A stretch of 64,000 nt of DNA, taken from the NCBI GenBank assembly GCA_900208305.1, contig OAPG01000001.1, forward strand, positions 2,542,001-2,606,000, written 5' to 3'. Source of the stretch: Melanopsichium pennsylvanicum. Lineage: Eukaryota > Basidiomycota > Ustilaginomycetes > Ustilaginales. The notes beneath the pieces were generated by a model. That model had not been told where the DNA came from, did not search any database, and saw only the letters and a program-made list of their open reading frames with translations. Shown piece after piece: positions 8,996-19,126 of this stretch; position 1 is the stretch's first letter, and every line of letters begins with the position of its first letter. The translations under genes and the position numbers were made by a program.

Positions 8996-11677
8996 ATGTA
9001 TCACTACTCTCAGTCGCAGCAACCTTATCACCACCAGCAGCATAAGCAACAACAACAATACGAACACCAACACCTTCACCAGCACCAGCAACCACCGCAT
9101 CATTCACCTCAAAATCTCCATCATCCTGGACCTATTCATCATCACAATCAGCAGCAGCAACAGCTCCAACAACATCATCACCAACAACAACAACAACAAC
9201 AACATCAACCTTACCCCCAGCAACCCTCTTCCAGAGCCATGCAGCAACACCAACATTCGCAGCAACAACAAATCCCACCCGCATTCAATGGCGCTCTTCC
9301 TTCAAAGCCAACGCGCAGCTCCGCCATCCCCATCATAGCTCCTGCTTCCACTCCACCGCCTAGCGCAAAGCCCGTCATATCGTATGGCACTGTTGCTGGA
9401 AGCGGAGGCATCGCCACGCCCGAACACGTCAAATCCCCTGTCGCGTCCAACGTCACCACTCCTTCGCGCAAGTCGTGTCGCAATGTGGCTATCTACGGCC
9501 ATTGCAAGTATCAGAACGACGGTTGCCCTTTTGATCATTCATCCGTCTCCACTGGTGCAACCTCCACCGTGGCTGCGCAAACTCAAAAGTCACCTGCCGC
9601 TCAGTTCTCATCCGGGCTCTCGGCTGTCTCCCGTCCTTCGCCCGCCAACTCGCCCAACAAGACCAGAGGCGGCATCAATATTCCCTCGAGTCCTCTAAAA
9701 GGTGCTCTGAGTGCACGTAACGTGGCCGCTGCTGTGTTCGTGCCAAAGACCAATGGTGGCTCGTCTCCTTCTCTCTCGGCTGCAACCGCAGCTCCAGCTC
9801 CAAGATCGGCTTTGGAAGGTTTGACCACTGAGGTCGACGAAATGAGGATCGAATCAGGAAACACAAAAAATTTCACTCCGAATGCACACAGTCACAACGG
9901 TCCAGGAACTCCTACTCTGTACAACTCAAACTACGATGGTGACGCCGTCAACAGCTCCTACGATCCACCTTACCCTGTCCCAAGCGGAGCCATGCCGCAC
10001 GACACCCACATTGGTACATCTACACCCTCTAGTACCAACGCTCCTCTACAGTCACAGCCATCGCGTCCGTACAACCCGTACGAGCACATGAACGAATTTG
10101 GCGACCCCGCTCCACAGGGGCCACCAGGTCTTGGTCTCGGCGGCGGAATGGACTACTACACAGCAGCCAACGGTGCCGCCAAGCTTCGACAACCGCTGCA
10201 ATATCATCTATACGCTCCACCCCTCCCTCACGTTTCGAACTTGCATCCACACCACCTTACAGCCAACGCTTTCTTTCTCAACCCCAATCAACGCGAAGAA
10301 CTCCAACGCAGGCAAGAGGCAATGCTCGCCAGTGTACCTCCTCCCGAACTCGGTGGACCCAACCTGCCGGAGGAGTTGCATGTCTACCACTCGCTGGTTC
10401 CTCTCGAGCACCCTGGCTCCGGCGCCTCTGCAACCATGGGAATGCCTCCTGGTCTCATCGATCCTCGCATGGGCGCTCCGGGTGCCAACGGAGCAACAGG
10501 TGCATCGGGCGACCACAGCAAAGTGTTTGGATACCGAAGTCATTCGTACAAAGCTACTTGCACGCTTGATGGGAAACGGTACGTGCTACGCAGGCTCGAA
10601 GGCTTCCGCCTCCAGCATGAGGCTGCCATCGGACTGGTGGAGCGATGGCGTCGCGTTCGCCACCCCAGCATCGTCAGTGTCCGTGAAGCATTCACTACAC
10701 GTGCTTTTGGAGACCAGTCCATTGTGTTTGTCTACGATTACCATCCCTTGGCGACCACGTTGTACGCGGAGCACATGACCATCAAAGCAGCACAACCGGA
10801 CCGTCGTACTGGTCGTCTGCAGCCGGTATCGATGCAGGTACCTGAACGCACCTTGTGGAGCTACCTTTGCCAGCTCACTTCCGCCCTTCGCACCGTTCAT
10901 TCCAGCAACCTCGCAGCTCGATGCATCGAAGCCAGCAAAGTGCTCCGCACGGGCAAGAATCGTGTGCGCATCAATTGCTGTTCGGTCTTTGACGTCATTG
11001 CTTACAGTCCTGACGAGTCTGGAGCCGAGCCGCTCAAGGCACAACAGCTCGAGGATTTGGTCAATTTGGGCGCGCTTCTGGTCAGCATCGGCCTCAACAG
11101 TATTTCGGCCACAAACGATATTGCATCGAGCCTCGCCATCTTTGCTGGTCGCTACTCGGCCGAGCTCAAGAACATTGTGGCTTGGCTGGTGGGTCAGTCT
11201 CCCGCTCCCTCGGAGTCAACTGAAGATGCAGCCGAAGTGCCGAGGACTGTCGGTGAATTGGTCAAAGTCTTGGGCATTCACTGTGCCGATGAGATGGACT
11301 CGGCGCTGAACTATACGGATCTGATGGAGAACTCGCTGATGAAGGAGCTTGAGAACGGCAGGCTCGTCCGTCTCCTTTGCAAATTCGGATTCATTAACGA
11401 AAGGCCTGAGTTTGACCACGACCCTCGTTGGGCCGAAACAGGCGATCGATATGTGATCAAGCTATTCCGCGACCACGTCTTCCACTCAGTCGACGAAGCT
11501 GGACGACCGGTGGTGGACCTCAGCCACATCCTGACCAACCTCAACAAGCTCGACGCGGGAACCGATGAAAAGATTATGCTGACTTCAAGAGACGAACATA
11601 GTTGCCTGGTGGTCAGCTACAGGGAGATCAAGAATTGCATCGAAAGCGCTTTCCAAGATTTGTCCAGAACACGGTAA
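8996..11677 (+). CDS. PAN3: PAN3, regulatory subunit of the PAN2-PAN3 deadenylase
   Basis: Adapter that recruits the PAN2 nuclease to poly(A)-binding protein and starts mRNA tail shortening in the cytoplasm. The 893-residue product has an unusually long Gln/His-rich start (first ~90 residues). A CCCH zinc finger follows near 160-180 (CRNVAIYGHCKYQNDGCPFDH), then a PAM2-like segment around 240-246 (NVAAAVFVPK). A pseudokinase domain spans about 510-735 (FGYRSHSYKA, VERWRRVRHPSIVSVREAF), followed by a coiled coil and the conserved C-terminal knob (LLCKFGFINERPEFDHDPRW). The open frame continues upstream only from a TTG, so the ATG at 8996 (MYHYSQSQQ) is chosen. No introns. Order and spacing of domains match the PAN3 family. 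Confidence 0.95.
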   Translation: MYHYSQSQQPYHHQQHKQQQQYEHQHLHQHQQPPHHSPQNLHHPGPIHHHNQQQQQLQQHHHQQQQQQQHQPYPQQPSSRAMQQHQHSQQQQIPPAFNGALPSKPTRSSAIPIIAPASTPPPSAKPVISYGTVAGSGGIATPEHVKSPVASNVTTPSRKSCRNVAIYGHCKYQNDGCPFDHSSVSTGATSTVAAQTQKSPAAQFSSGLSAVSRPSPANSPNKTRGGINIPSSPLKGALSARNVAAAVFVPKTNGGSSPSLSAATAAPAPRSALEGLTTEVDEMRIESGNTKNFTPNAHSHNGPGTPTLYNSNYDGDAVNSSYDPPYPVPSGAMPHDTHIGTSTPSSTNAPLQSQPSRPYNPYEHMNEFGDPAPQGPPGLGLGGGMDYYTAANGAAKLRQPLQYHLYAPPLPHVSNLHPHHLTANAFFLNPNQREELQRRQEAMLASVPPPELGGPNLPEELHVYHSLVPLEHPGSGASATMGMPPGLIDPRMGAPGANGATGASGDHSKVFGYRSHSYKATCTLDGKRYVLRRLEGFRLQHEAAIGLVERWRRVRHPSIVSVREAFTTRAFGDQSIVFVYDYHPLATTLYAEHMTIKAAQPDRRTGRLQPVSMQVPERTLWSYLCQLTSALRTVHSSNLAARCIEASKVLRTGKNRVRINCCSVFDVIAYSPDESGAEPLKAQQLEDLVNLGALLVSIGLNSISATNDIASSLAIFAGRYSAELKNIVAWLVGQSPAPSESTEDAAEVPRTVGELVKVLGIHCADEMDSALNYTDLMENSLMKELENGRLVRLLCKFGFINERPEFDHDPRWAETGDRYVIKLFRDHVFHSVDEAGRPVVDLSHILTNLNKLDAGTDEKIMLTSRDEHSCLVVSYREIKNCIESAFQDLSRTR

Positions 11678-11957
11678 CGTTGGTAGGTTTCTTGCGCATT
11701 TGGCACCAAAGCCCAAGATTCGGATGCCATGATATGATTTTCCTCGCTTTTTCCTACAACGATATGGTACGCAGCACGTAATGTAAAAATTTGACTGAAA
11801 TTGCACGCAGCCAAGTTGGGCACACACGCTTGTGAGATGGAAGGTGACAATAATCCCGAGAAGAAGGATGAGAACGGCGATAGATACTGATCCCAACGAA
11901 TCACTGTATGAGAAGGTCGAGAGAATGAAACGAATAAAGATGGCATCGAGTTTGGCA

Positions 11958-13385
11958 TCAGAGTTTTGAAGGCCTATGCTGACGCTCAACCTCTATGGTG
12001 TGGAAGTTGGGCGGAACGTGCAGGTATGGTTGGTGGCTTTGCTGATGGCCTGTGGGCGTGTTGACAAAGTAGGGATGATTGATGTTGAGCTTTCCAGGGA
12101 AAGGGCTGTGACCAGGCACAAAAGCTGGCGCCAGTGCAGGGGGCGATTGAGGAGCATAGTTGGAGGAGTTGTACGGTTGACCGTTGGGATGCGAGATTGT
12201 GGTCTTTGGCATAGAAGCGGATGGCAACACTTGAGATTGGAGAGTCGAATGATCATAGTCCAAGAAGTAATTAATATCTTTTGCTACTCGCTCTGGGTAT
12301 TGCCAAATAAAGCCTGCGCCAGAATCCTCGTACAAGTTGAGAGAGGGTTTGGGTAGACGGCACATGAGCTCCCAGCTTCTGCTCGCAGGGATGAGTGCGT
12401 TGTTGATACCATTCATGACTAAGACTGGAACGTTGACCCTCGCCATTGGGTCGGTGTATGCGACGCCGCGTTGCTGTGGGAGAGTTTCCCAACTTCTCCA
12501 TGCCAACCTTTGACATCGAAGTGGCCCAAGCTCTCTACGATCTTCCAAGAGACCGATGAAGGGTGCCTCGCCAGGCAGTTTGGAGCGGTACTGGGCAAAG
12601 CTGTTGATTCGGTCCCAATGCTGTTCCAGAGCTTGCTGTCCGTTGGCAGACTCGGTGAAGAAGGTGTCTTTGAGTGCTTGTTTTACTTCTTCTGGCTTAG
12701 TGCCATCGTTCAAAGAGAGACGGGACGCATTCATGAGATTCCAGTCGTCACGGGGCCAGGGAATGGACATGGAGCTTCGGGAGCATTCTCCGTAGAGACG
12801 GGCAGATATTGCGGGGCCTGAGGTTGCTGCTGCGACGATCTTGCGCACACGAGTGGTGGTATGGCTGGGATAGAGTGCGGTGAGGAGCGCGGCTGCACCG
12901 CCCATAGCGAGACCAAGGACGTCGTATTCCGACATGCCCAGCGAGTCGGCAATAGCGACGGCATGTTTAGCCCACTTGTAGAAGGAGCCCATATAGGGAC
13001 GGGTGTCACGATTTGAGACGGATCTTCCGCAGTGACATGGGTCGAAGATGATGAGTGGACGTGCACTGAGCAAGTGCGCGAGAAAGAGAGGATCCCACAT
13101 GTCCATACCTGCACGAAAGTCGCAGTGAAGCAGCAGTGGAACGTCGGATCGTTTGGAAGGCTTAACAAAGGTCTTTTGGGTTGAAGCAGAAGGGGAAGTG
13201 TCGAGTTGGCAAGCGATTTGATGAAACGCGTCCACCTCGACGTTGAGCCAACGATAGGCGATCTTTGCGCCTGATCCGATGTAAACAAAGTTGGTGGGGG
13301 TGGTCTGTACGATCTTGAGACAATGGCGCAGGTAAGGGTCTGCGACTTCTGCAAAAAGCTCTATTGTGGGTGAAGCTACAGTCAT
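11958..13385 (-). CDS. Catalytically dead alpha/beta-hydrolase-fold protein with C-terminal SKL
   Basis: A 475-residue alpha/beta-hydrolase-fold protein of unknown role. The nucleophile elbow, normally GxSxG, reads GLAMGG with Ala at residue 160. The position expected for the acid residue reads GINNALIP with Asn at 329. The expected GHG-type histidine turn reads SGAGFIWQYPE with Ala at 357. All three catalytic positions are therefore replaced, yet the frame is open throughout, so I read it as a pseudoenzyme kept for binding or scaffolding (inference). The last three residues are SKL, a canonical PTS1 that directs import into peroxisomes. I choose the ATG at 13385 (MTVASPTIEL); the frame stays open upstream through a repetitive Thr-Ser-Ile stretch but has no convincing start there. 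Confidence 0.8.
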   Translation of the reverse strand: MTVASPTIELFAEVADPYLRHCLKIVQTTPTNFVYIGSGAKIAYRWLNVEVDAFHQIACQLDTSPSASTQKTFVKPSKRSDVPLLLHCDFRAGMDMWDPLFLAHLLSARPLIIFDPCHCGRSVSNRDTRPYMGSFYKWAKHAVAIADSLGMSEYDVLGLAMGGAAALLTALYPSHTTTRVRKIVAAATSGPAISARLYGECSRSSMSIPWPRDDWNLMNASRLSLNDGTKPEEVKQALKDTFFTESANGQQALEQHWDRINSFAQYRSKLPGEAPFIGLLEDRRELGPLRCQRLAWRSWETLPQQRGVAYTDPMARVNVPVLVMNGINNALIPASRSWELMCRLPKPSLNLYEDSGAGFIWQYPERVAKDINYFLDYDHSTLQSQVLPSASMPKTTISHPNGQPYNSSNYAPQSPPALAPAFVPGHSPFPGKLNINHPYFVNTPTGHQQSHQPYLHVPPNFHTIEVERQHRPSKL

Positions 13386-14503
13386 GGTATATGAATCTAT
13401 CGCACCAGTGCGAGCTTCCAAGGAGTGGTTTGTTATGGTGATGGGCGTGGTGGATGTGATAGATGTGATAGATGTGATGGATGTGATGGATGTGATGGAT
13501 GTGATGGATGTGATGGATGTGAGAGTGGCAATGACAAGCACGGAGAGGTACGGCGGGTGAATGAGGTGATAGATAAAAGGCAGTCGAGCTGCACAAGAGC
13601 CGTGATGTGTGTGGTGCCAACAGGTGCGAGCGGTATAGCCGACAATTTGCTGTGGCCCGCAGAAAAGGCAAAGCCGAAGCTCAAGCTCTTGACATGTCAA
13701 ATTTGTATCAAAATAATTGACTTATGGGAATGGTTCCGACCAAAGGCATTAAAGGTGTAATCTATGTATTTCTTGAAAGAGAGCTGTAGCCTCTGGGTTG
13801 CATGCAGTTCGAACTGTACGTTTTTTCCGGTAGCAACCCAGCAGATACGGAGTAAGTACCTTGCTAACCAGATGTCGTTTTTTTACTAGACACGTCTCAT
13901 TGATCCATTGCAAGACCCAGCAGCATTCATGATGTTGTCGACCATTCTCACCATCTTATGCCTTCATGCCTCGTCATTATCTGCATCGGCACCCGCCATG
14001 CATACTCGATGCAATTTAAATTTACTTTACGTAGACCCTGGCCCTCCAACTCAAACAAGGCCCAGACTAACACGTTTTGGTAGAACGAAAGCCACGCGAG
14101 GATCCCGACTCGAAATTTCCCTTTAATTTAGTTTTGTTTTTTGTTTTTTAGTTTTTGTTTTTGTCTTTGTTTTTTTGCTGTTCATATTTATCCTGGCGCG
14201 CTGTTGTATTTTTCCGCAGGCTGCATTTTAGGAGGTGGGAATTTGCCCCCCGCCTTTTGGGCTTTCAAATCGCACGTCGGCAAGCACCCATGTTAAGAGA
14301 TCGGCAAGATAAATCAACACAGACTTCCCGATTTCGAACCTGATTAGGCTGTAAACCTCCACCAAAAATATTCCGGCTTTTGCCTGTCCAACGGTGACTC
14401 TGTGACTTCCACTTTGGCATATACTCAATCGCTTGTCTTGGACCCAGACGCTACCATCTCGGATCAAGATCTCCTTACGCAAAAGTTTACATCTTCTGTG
14501 GCC
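13386..14503. other. Intergenic region between the pseudo-hydrolase and the CX9C gene
   Basis: About 1.1 kb containing both 5' flanks of divergently transcribed genes. It includes a GATGTGATG tandem repeat near the pseudo-hydrolase start and a T/G-rich run (tttttgtttt units, about 14,130-14,176). I see no further exon or RNA gene. Confidence 0.45.
13452..13521. repeat. Tandem GATGTGATG/GATGTGATA nonamer repeat
   Basis: About seven to eight copies of a nine-base unit. Read on the minus strand it stays in frame with the pseudo-hydrolase and would encode repeated Thr-Ser-Ile, but it lies upstream of the preferred ATG and is probably 5' leader. Confidence 0.85.
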
Positions 14504-15028
14504 ATGAGACCAGGAGGTATCAAGCAAAGGGATCTAGCTCCTGTACAAACCTTTGCCAAGGCCGCTGCAAAGTGCTCAGCCGAGGTAAGTTACTTCTATC
14601 GCTTTGCGACGCTCGTCCTGCCCCTACAAGTGTCTGTTTCACAGGATGATGGGCTCACCAAACCTATCTCGCCTCTCAAATGGCCCTTATATCAATCCTA
14701 TCTCTTCGACAGGCACGTGTATATGGTGCATGCGTTACCGCCAATTACGAGAACATCGAGCGCAACATGTGCCAAAAAGAGTTTCTCGCCTTCAAGTCCT
14801 GCGTGCAGCACAGAGTAAGTGAATCACCACCCGCATCCGCATTGAACAGTGCCTATGCATCATCAAAACGTGTCCTTGTCTCTTCCGAAGTGTGCAAGCT
14901 CACGCTAACATCAATCGTGCGTTTTCGTGACTTCTCCTTCGTATTATCTGATGCCTCTGACTCTGTCACCCTCACCGTTACCTGCTCCTTACTTTCCGTC
15001 CTTCCTTCAGCTCGGCCGTAAATGGTGA
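14504..15028 (+). CDS. Twin CX9C mitochondrial protein, NDUFAF8-like (three exons)
   Basis: Exons 14504-14584, 14713-14814 and 15011-15028 join in phase 0 to give 66 residues. Both introns have GTAAGT donors and CAG acceptors. The joined product carries two CX9C motifs: the first cysteine is in exon 1 (AAKCSAE) and its partner in exon 2 (YGAC), and the second pair is CQKEFLAFKSC. This is the signature of intermembrane-space proteins oxidised by Mia40. The pattern C-AE-x-Y-x-C ... C-EF-A-x-x-SC resembles human NDUFAF8 (C17orf89), a complex I assembly factor, so a related role is plausible. The short last exon encodes only LGRKW. The frame is open upstream to an ATG at 14402, but the ATG at 14504 fits the small size of the family. 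No other gene shares this region. Confidence 0.78.
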
Positions 15029-16438
15029 GCGACTTCGCTTGACCTCCCATATGTAATTTACACTCTACACCTGCAATCCTCGGTCCTTTTGACATCGTCG
15101 ACTTTGACCCGGACCGCACCATAAGGCTGCTTGCTGCTGCGCTAAGCACCGGCCAAGTCCGTCTCGAGTGTCATTTGATAAATGAATGCTGAGTCTTGAC
15201 ACATTCATAGATCGGCAACAAAGGGCGATGAAAACGGAATCAGCTGCGTAAGCTGCAGGAACAAGTGAACATGCTAATCCTCCAGTGTGCTCGGCTGCGT
15301 CTTATATTCTTTGCGTAGCAAGAAACTTATCAACGGCAATTTCACCGGTCCCGGTCATGAGACCCCGTGGATATGCCACATTGTTTGCGGGATGTAAAAG
15401 CTTGACCGGGGCTCTGGTACGGTCTTGGACCCTTCATTATCGTAGTGACCCGGACGTACATCAATTTCGGGAATTGGGCGGCGACCTCTGCGGGGTACGG
15501 TCCAAGGTGCGTGGAGCCTGTAATCACGCCAATGCGAACTGCAAAGTAGAATTAGGGTAGCGGCATATGCGGTGCAAACGAAGGAAATTTGTGCAGGAGT
15601 CTGTTGACCCAATCAAAGCTTGAATTCTACAACCTCCATCCAGTGCACTGCCAAGCTAAAGACGGGTCGATATCAAGCAATCGTCAAAGGCAATGCTTGT
15701 GGCAGACTTGCGCTTATCACTTATCGACGATTCGTACCGGCGCTGGGAACAACGCGTTTTTGAGTCACGCATGGCATCCGGTCTCATATTGTCCTCGTGA
15801 CCAATCGCTGCTATCGCCGTCTGAGTCGGTCACGACTCGAACTATGAGGTCGAGGAGCAAATTTACATTCACGAGGCCGCTACAGAGAACAGCAACACAA
15901 TCAACGTACTTGGGACCAGACTGGCAGCAGCGAGAAGGAGATGTGAAAGGGTCCATCCTGTATAAAATGATCTCACACAGCCTGAATGCCTCTCATTATT
16001 ATTGCCATTGTTTTATGATCTTTTCGAGTTCTGTCACTTCGTCAAGAGAAATAGATTTCCTCTGCTACTAATGCCATCTCGTCCGACCGTTACGCCGAGT
16101 CATCATTACTTGTTGTTGGGAATTTTCCTCGCAAACAGAGACTACAACATTATCGAGTCCTCGGTTACGTGCAGCGCTTCTTTAAAATCTATTGCAGTGA
16201 CCTTTTTGACAGCCACGACGGAATGAAGTCAGCGTCTCCTCCACACGCCATCGGCTAATCAGGCCCTACCAGCCACTCAGCTCGCATCCGCATACCTGGT
16301 TGGTCATCAGCGGTCCAGCTGCTCAGAGTGATCGGAAGCGCATGTATTTTTGCAGCAGTTGTATCAAAGCTTCCTTCCTACAAATACATCACTCTGTTTC
16401 GACCTCGTTCGTTTGGCCACAGACGCAACTCACGCAAC
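15029..16438. other. Intergenic region, 1.4 kb, no supported gene
   Basis: Short open frames occur on both strands but none has a recognisable motif, a signal peptide or paired splice sites that extend it. A TATAAAA box at about 15,961 has no convincing coding sequence behind it. Confidence 0.4.
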
Positions 16439-17508
16439 ATGAAAAAGAAGCTTGAGGAGATCACAACCAAACTTGTCGGAAGCTCTCAACAGACCAGCAC
16501 GGAGAAGGCGCCGCAATGGCTGTCGAGGCTGCTGGAAGATGCACCCGGGCTACCTGCAGATGCGGCTCCGCACAATCGGGCCCGTCACGCAGACCTTCAA
16601 GGAGCAATCGCAGATGCATCTTTTCACCCTTCGATCGAGGCTTGTCTTCATCTGATCAATGTAAGAAGTCCCCTCGGATCCTCCTCCTGAAGCACAACGC
16701 TCCGCTGACAAAGAAAAGTCGAATTATCAACGTCTTCCCGCCGCCACAGAGCGACTTGTACTCGGCACACTTCTTGGTGCGAAAAGCACAAGGCGGAAGC
16801 CGGTACTTGGACTGGCTGCATGCCATTCTTCACAAGCTCGAAGGAGATTTCAGGAACGCCAAAATGTGGTATACTGATCTAGGAAAATTCAACACTGGTG
16901 CTCTGGACAAAAGTAGCCAATATGAGCGACGAGAAAAGGAGCAAGGCAAAGCTGAAACTTTCCATAGATACCACGAGTTTTGGTTCGTCAATGCTGCCAA
17001 TGGCGGAAAGGGAGAAAGAACAAACGCCAAAGACTTGGACCTCAACATCCTTGAAGACATTCCTCGCAAGGTGAGACTAACTGCCCATGAGCATACGGAC
17101 CTGGTCTTTCTCAGCACGTTGGCGACCAAAGCTTCTTCGTCATCAGCTATCAGTTTTGAGTCAGTGCAGCGGGATTTGGAGCAGCATTACAGGACCACTA
17201 CGCTCTCGGAAGGCAAAATTCAAGACTCTCAGTCCGCCTTCACACAGGAAGAGCTGCGAGGTCTTTACCAGACGCTTTCAAGAGATGAACATTCCTCCAA
17301 CATTATCAGCGACTTGACGAGATTCGAGTTGATCTGGATGCTCGCTTCGCTGATTCAAGATTTCGGCTGGCGAAGGTATGAGATGATGGACACGATGGAA
17401 GCTCTGAAAGTCGAATCGACTCCAGCGCACGAAAAGGTGGATGAAGAACGAAAAAACAAGGCCTCGAATATGGTGCTTGATCCTGGCAAAGGTCAAAGGA
17501 AGTTCTGA
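16439..17508 (+). CDS. Uncharacterised protein with HxLEGDxxNAxxWY motif (two exons)
   Basis: Exon 1 (16439-16660) starts MKKKLEEITTKL and ends at a GTAAGA donor. Exon 2 (16714-17508) restores the frame with a 53-nt intron whose acceptor follows CTGACAAAG; other nearby AG acceptors break the frame or leave a 32-nt intron. The 338-residue product has no signal peptide or membrane segment. Its most distinctive part is LDWLHAILHKLEGDFRNAKM followed by WYTDLGKF. I recall similar His-x-x-Glu-Gly-Asp...Asn-Ala...Trp-Tyr motifs in fungal proteins of unknown function. The C-terminal half is helical (FELIWMLASLIQDFGWRRYE). I do not know its function. Gene structure is fairly secure; the exact acceptor is less so. 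Confidence 0.68.
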
Positions 17509-17736
17509 AGCGGTTACGGCCATGTTTGAGCTTCTGACACTTGAATGGGCTGCTGACGTGTGCCGTATCGGCAAAGGTTGGGTTGGTAACACACTTTCGT
17601 TGATGCTTGACAACTCGACATTCTCATCAATCACGACGTCAAAACCTAAGTTGCGGTGTTTCTAGAGAGAGACTGCACTCTCCAAAGATGTCGAAGCCGT
17701 CTAAATGTGTCAGCATTACACTAATTTCGCAGACTT

Positions 17737-18113
17737 CCACGACGCACATGAAGCCTCAGCCGGAGCAGCCGCTATACTTCATTGTCTTATTGACGCCTCT
17801 TGTCCTGTAAGTATCCGTGCCTATAGTCATCCCACCATGCGTAACATTAAAGCAGAAATACGACCGCAGCTTGCCTTACCAAGCATATGACAAGCTCGTG
17901 ACCGGCGTCATGTGCTCAATTCCCAATCATGTCGTCAAGGAATCCAAGAGGTATTGCTTGGTAAAGCCAGCGCCGAGCGAGATCGAACCGTGCGCAGACT
18001 GGATAAATACCGTACCGAAAGTCATACATGCCGCAACAGTCCTGAGAACAAGTCGTCACATGCGTAAGCTGACAATTCCCGACGAAGCCGATCTTACCGG
18101 AATCTGCGTTTGA
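17737..18113 (+). pseudogene. Cysteine-containing small gene, 5' part unresolved (possible remnant)
   Basis: Two exon-like segments (17737-17806 and 17856-18113) join in phase 0 across a 49-nt intron with a GTAAGT donor and CAG acceptor. A third acceptor (CTAATTTCGCAG) precedes the first segment, so an earlier exon is expected. The visible ~108 residues contain six cysteines (HC, SC, MC, YC, PC, IC) and end DEADLTGICV. I could not find an upstream exon with a start codon and signal peptide. It may be a secreted cysteine-rich protein whose start I missed, or a decayed copy. Small cysteine-rich secreted effectors are common in smut genomes, but nothing here proves that identity. Confidence 0.35.
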
Positions 18114-19126
18114 GCCGCTTGGTCGGTGAAAATGAACTCGTCGTTGATCGGATGGTGAGATCCGTGCTCTATTGGGTCCGCACTCAACCACGGGTCTTTT
18201 AATGTACATATTTCAGCACGGAACGCCCCTTCGTTCCTTTCGACAGCTGTTGTGCGGTGTCTACGCATTCTCTGCAATGTTCCTTGTCAGACCATGTCCC
18301 CCTACCTAGGTCCGCGCAGAGTCCGGCAGGGTACGCAACAGTCGGGCAAACCTCAGAAGCTTTATGAGGTATCGGCACTACTGGTCACAGCTCTTCAATA
18401 TACTCGAGCCTCGTTTGCTCATGATGAGCTTGCGCAATCCCTCTATCTCACCCCGCAAGACTAGATCTTTTGGCCCAGACTCCATCGTGAGCTTGTCAGC
18501 GTCAATGCGGCTTTTTGAAAGTGTTTGTGTTCGATTCGCACTACCTTATCTGACTGACAGTGAATACCTTCAGCCACACGTCCTCCCTATTTCTCATTGG
18601 ATAGAGTCAAGATCATCGCCGCACCGTCTGCATACGGCCATCATTAGCTTTAAGCTGCTAGCAAGCCATGGATTCGCTGGCTTCGCACTAGTTTTTTTGT
18701 TGGCGCCGAGGGTCCAAGAAATGAAGACGGTTCGAGTTGCAGCCTGCAACTTTCATTCAGAAAGCTCGAGTCTGCTCGTACGCCGAATTCGGGCGTGCTA
18801 GTTGGTGATGGTAGCCCACTAACCTTGGCCGCCCTCAAGCCGCAGCGCTGTCTCCAAGTGCTGCCTATGGATGCTTTGAGCTCAAGCAATTAAAGCTTCG
18901 GCAGCTTGTCTCGACAGCTTGGTAAGTGCTGTGTGGAAGTAGTTGAAGGAGCTGTCTTGTTGTTGAGCGGCACAAGATTGGGCTCACATCCGACAGAAAG
19001 GTATTTAAAGAGCACTTTTTGTAGGACAAGGGATCGTTCACTCGCAAAGTCAAGTCTCTCTCATACAGCACTATTACTAAGACAAACCACCCTTTCCTAA
19101 ACCGAGCTCACTTGCAAACTTGTAAA
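18114..19126. promoter_or_regulatory. Intergenic region with the HsbA-like promoter
   Basis: About 1 kb with no supported exon. A TATTTAAA element at about 19,002-19,009 lies roughly 120 bases upstream of the next ATG and could serve as its TATA box. Confidence 0.4.

Noticed and set aside
9040..9290. CAG/CAA/CAC-rich region as a microsatellite expansion
   Set aside because: It is the in-frame Gln/His-rich N-terminus of PAN3 with mixed codons, not a pure repeat.
13790..13860. GTTCGAACTG, possible tRNA
   Set aside because: The hairpin is a short palindrome; A box and cloverleaf are missing.
15342..15612. Possible short gene on the minus strand (MITGSTHLGPYPAE...)
   Set aside because: Looked faintly like an amidohydrolase fragment but has no metal motif and no extending splice sites.
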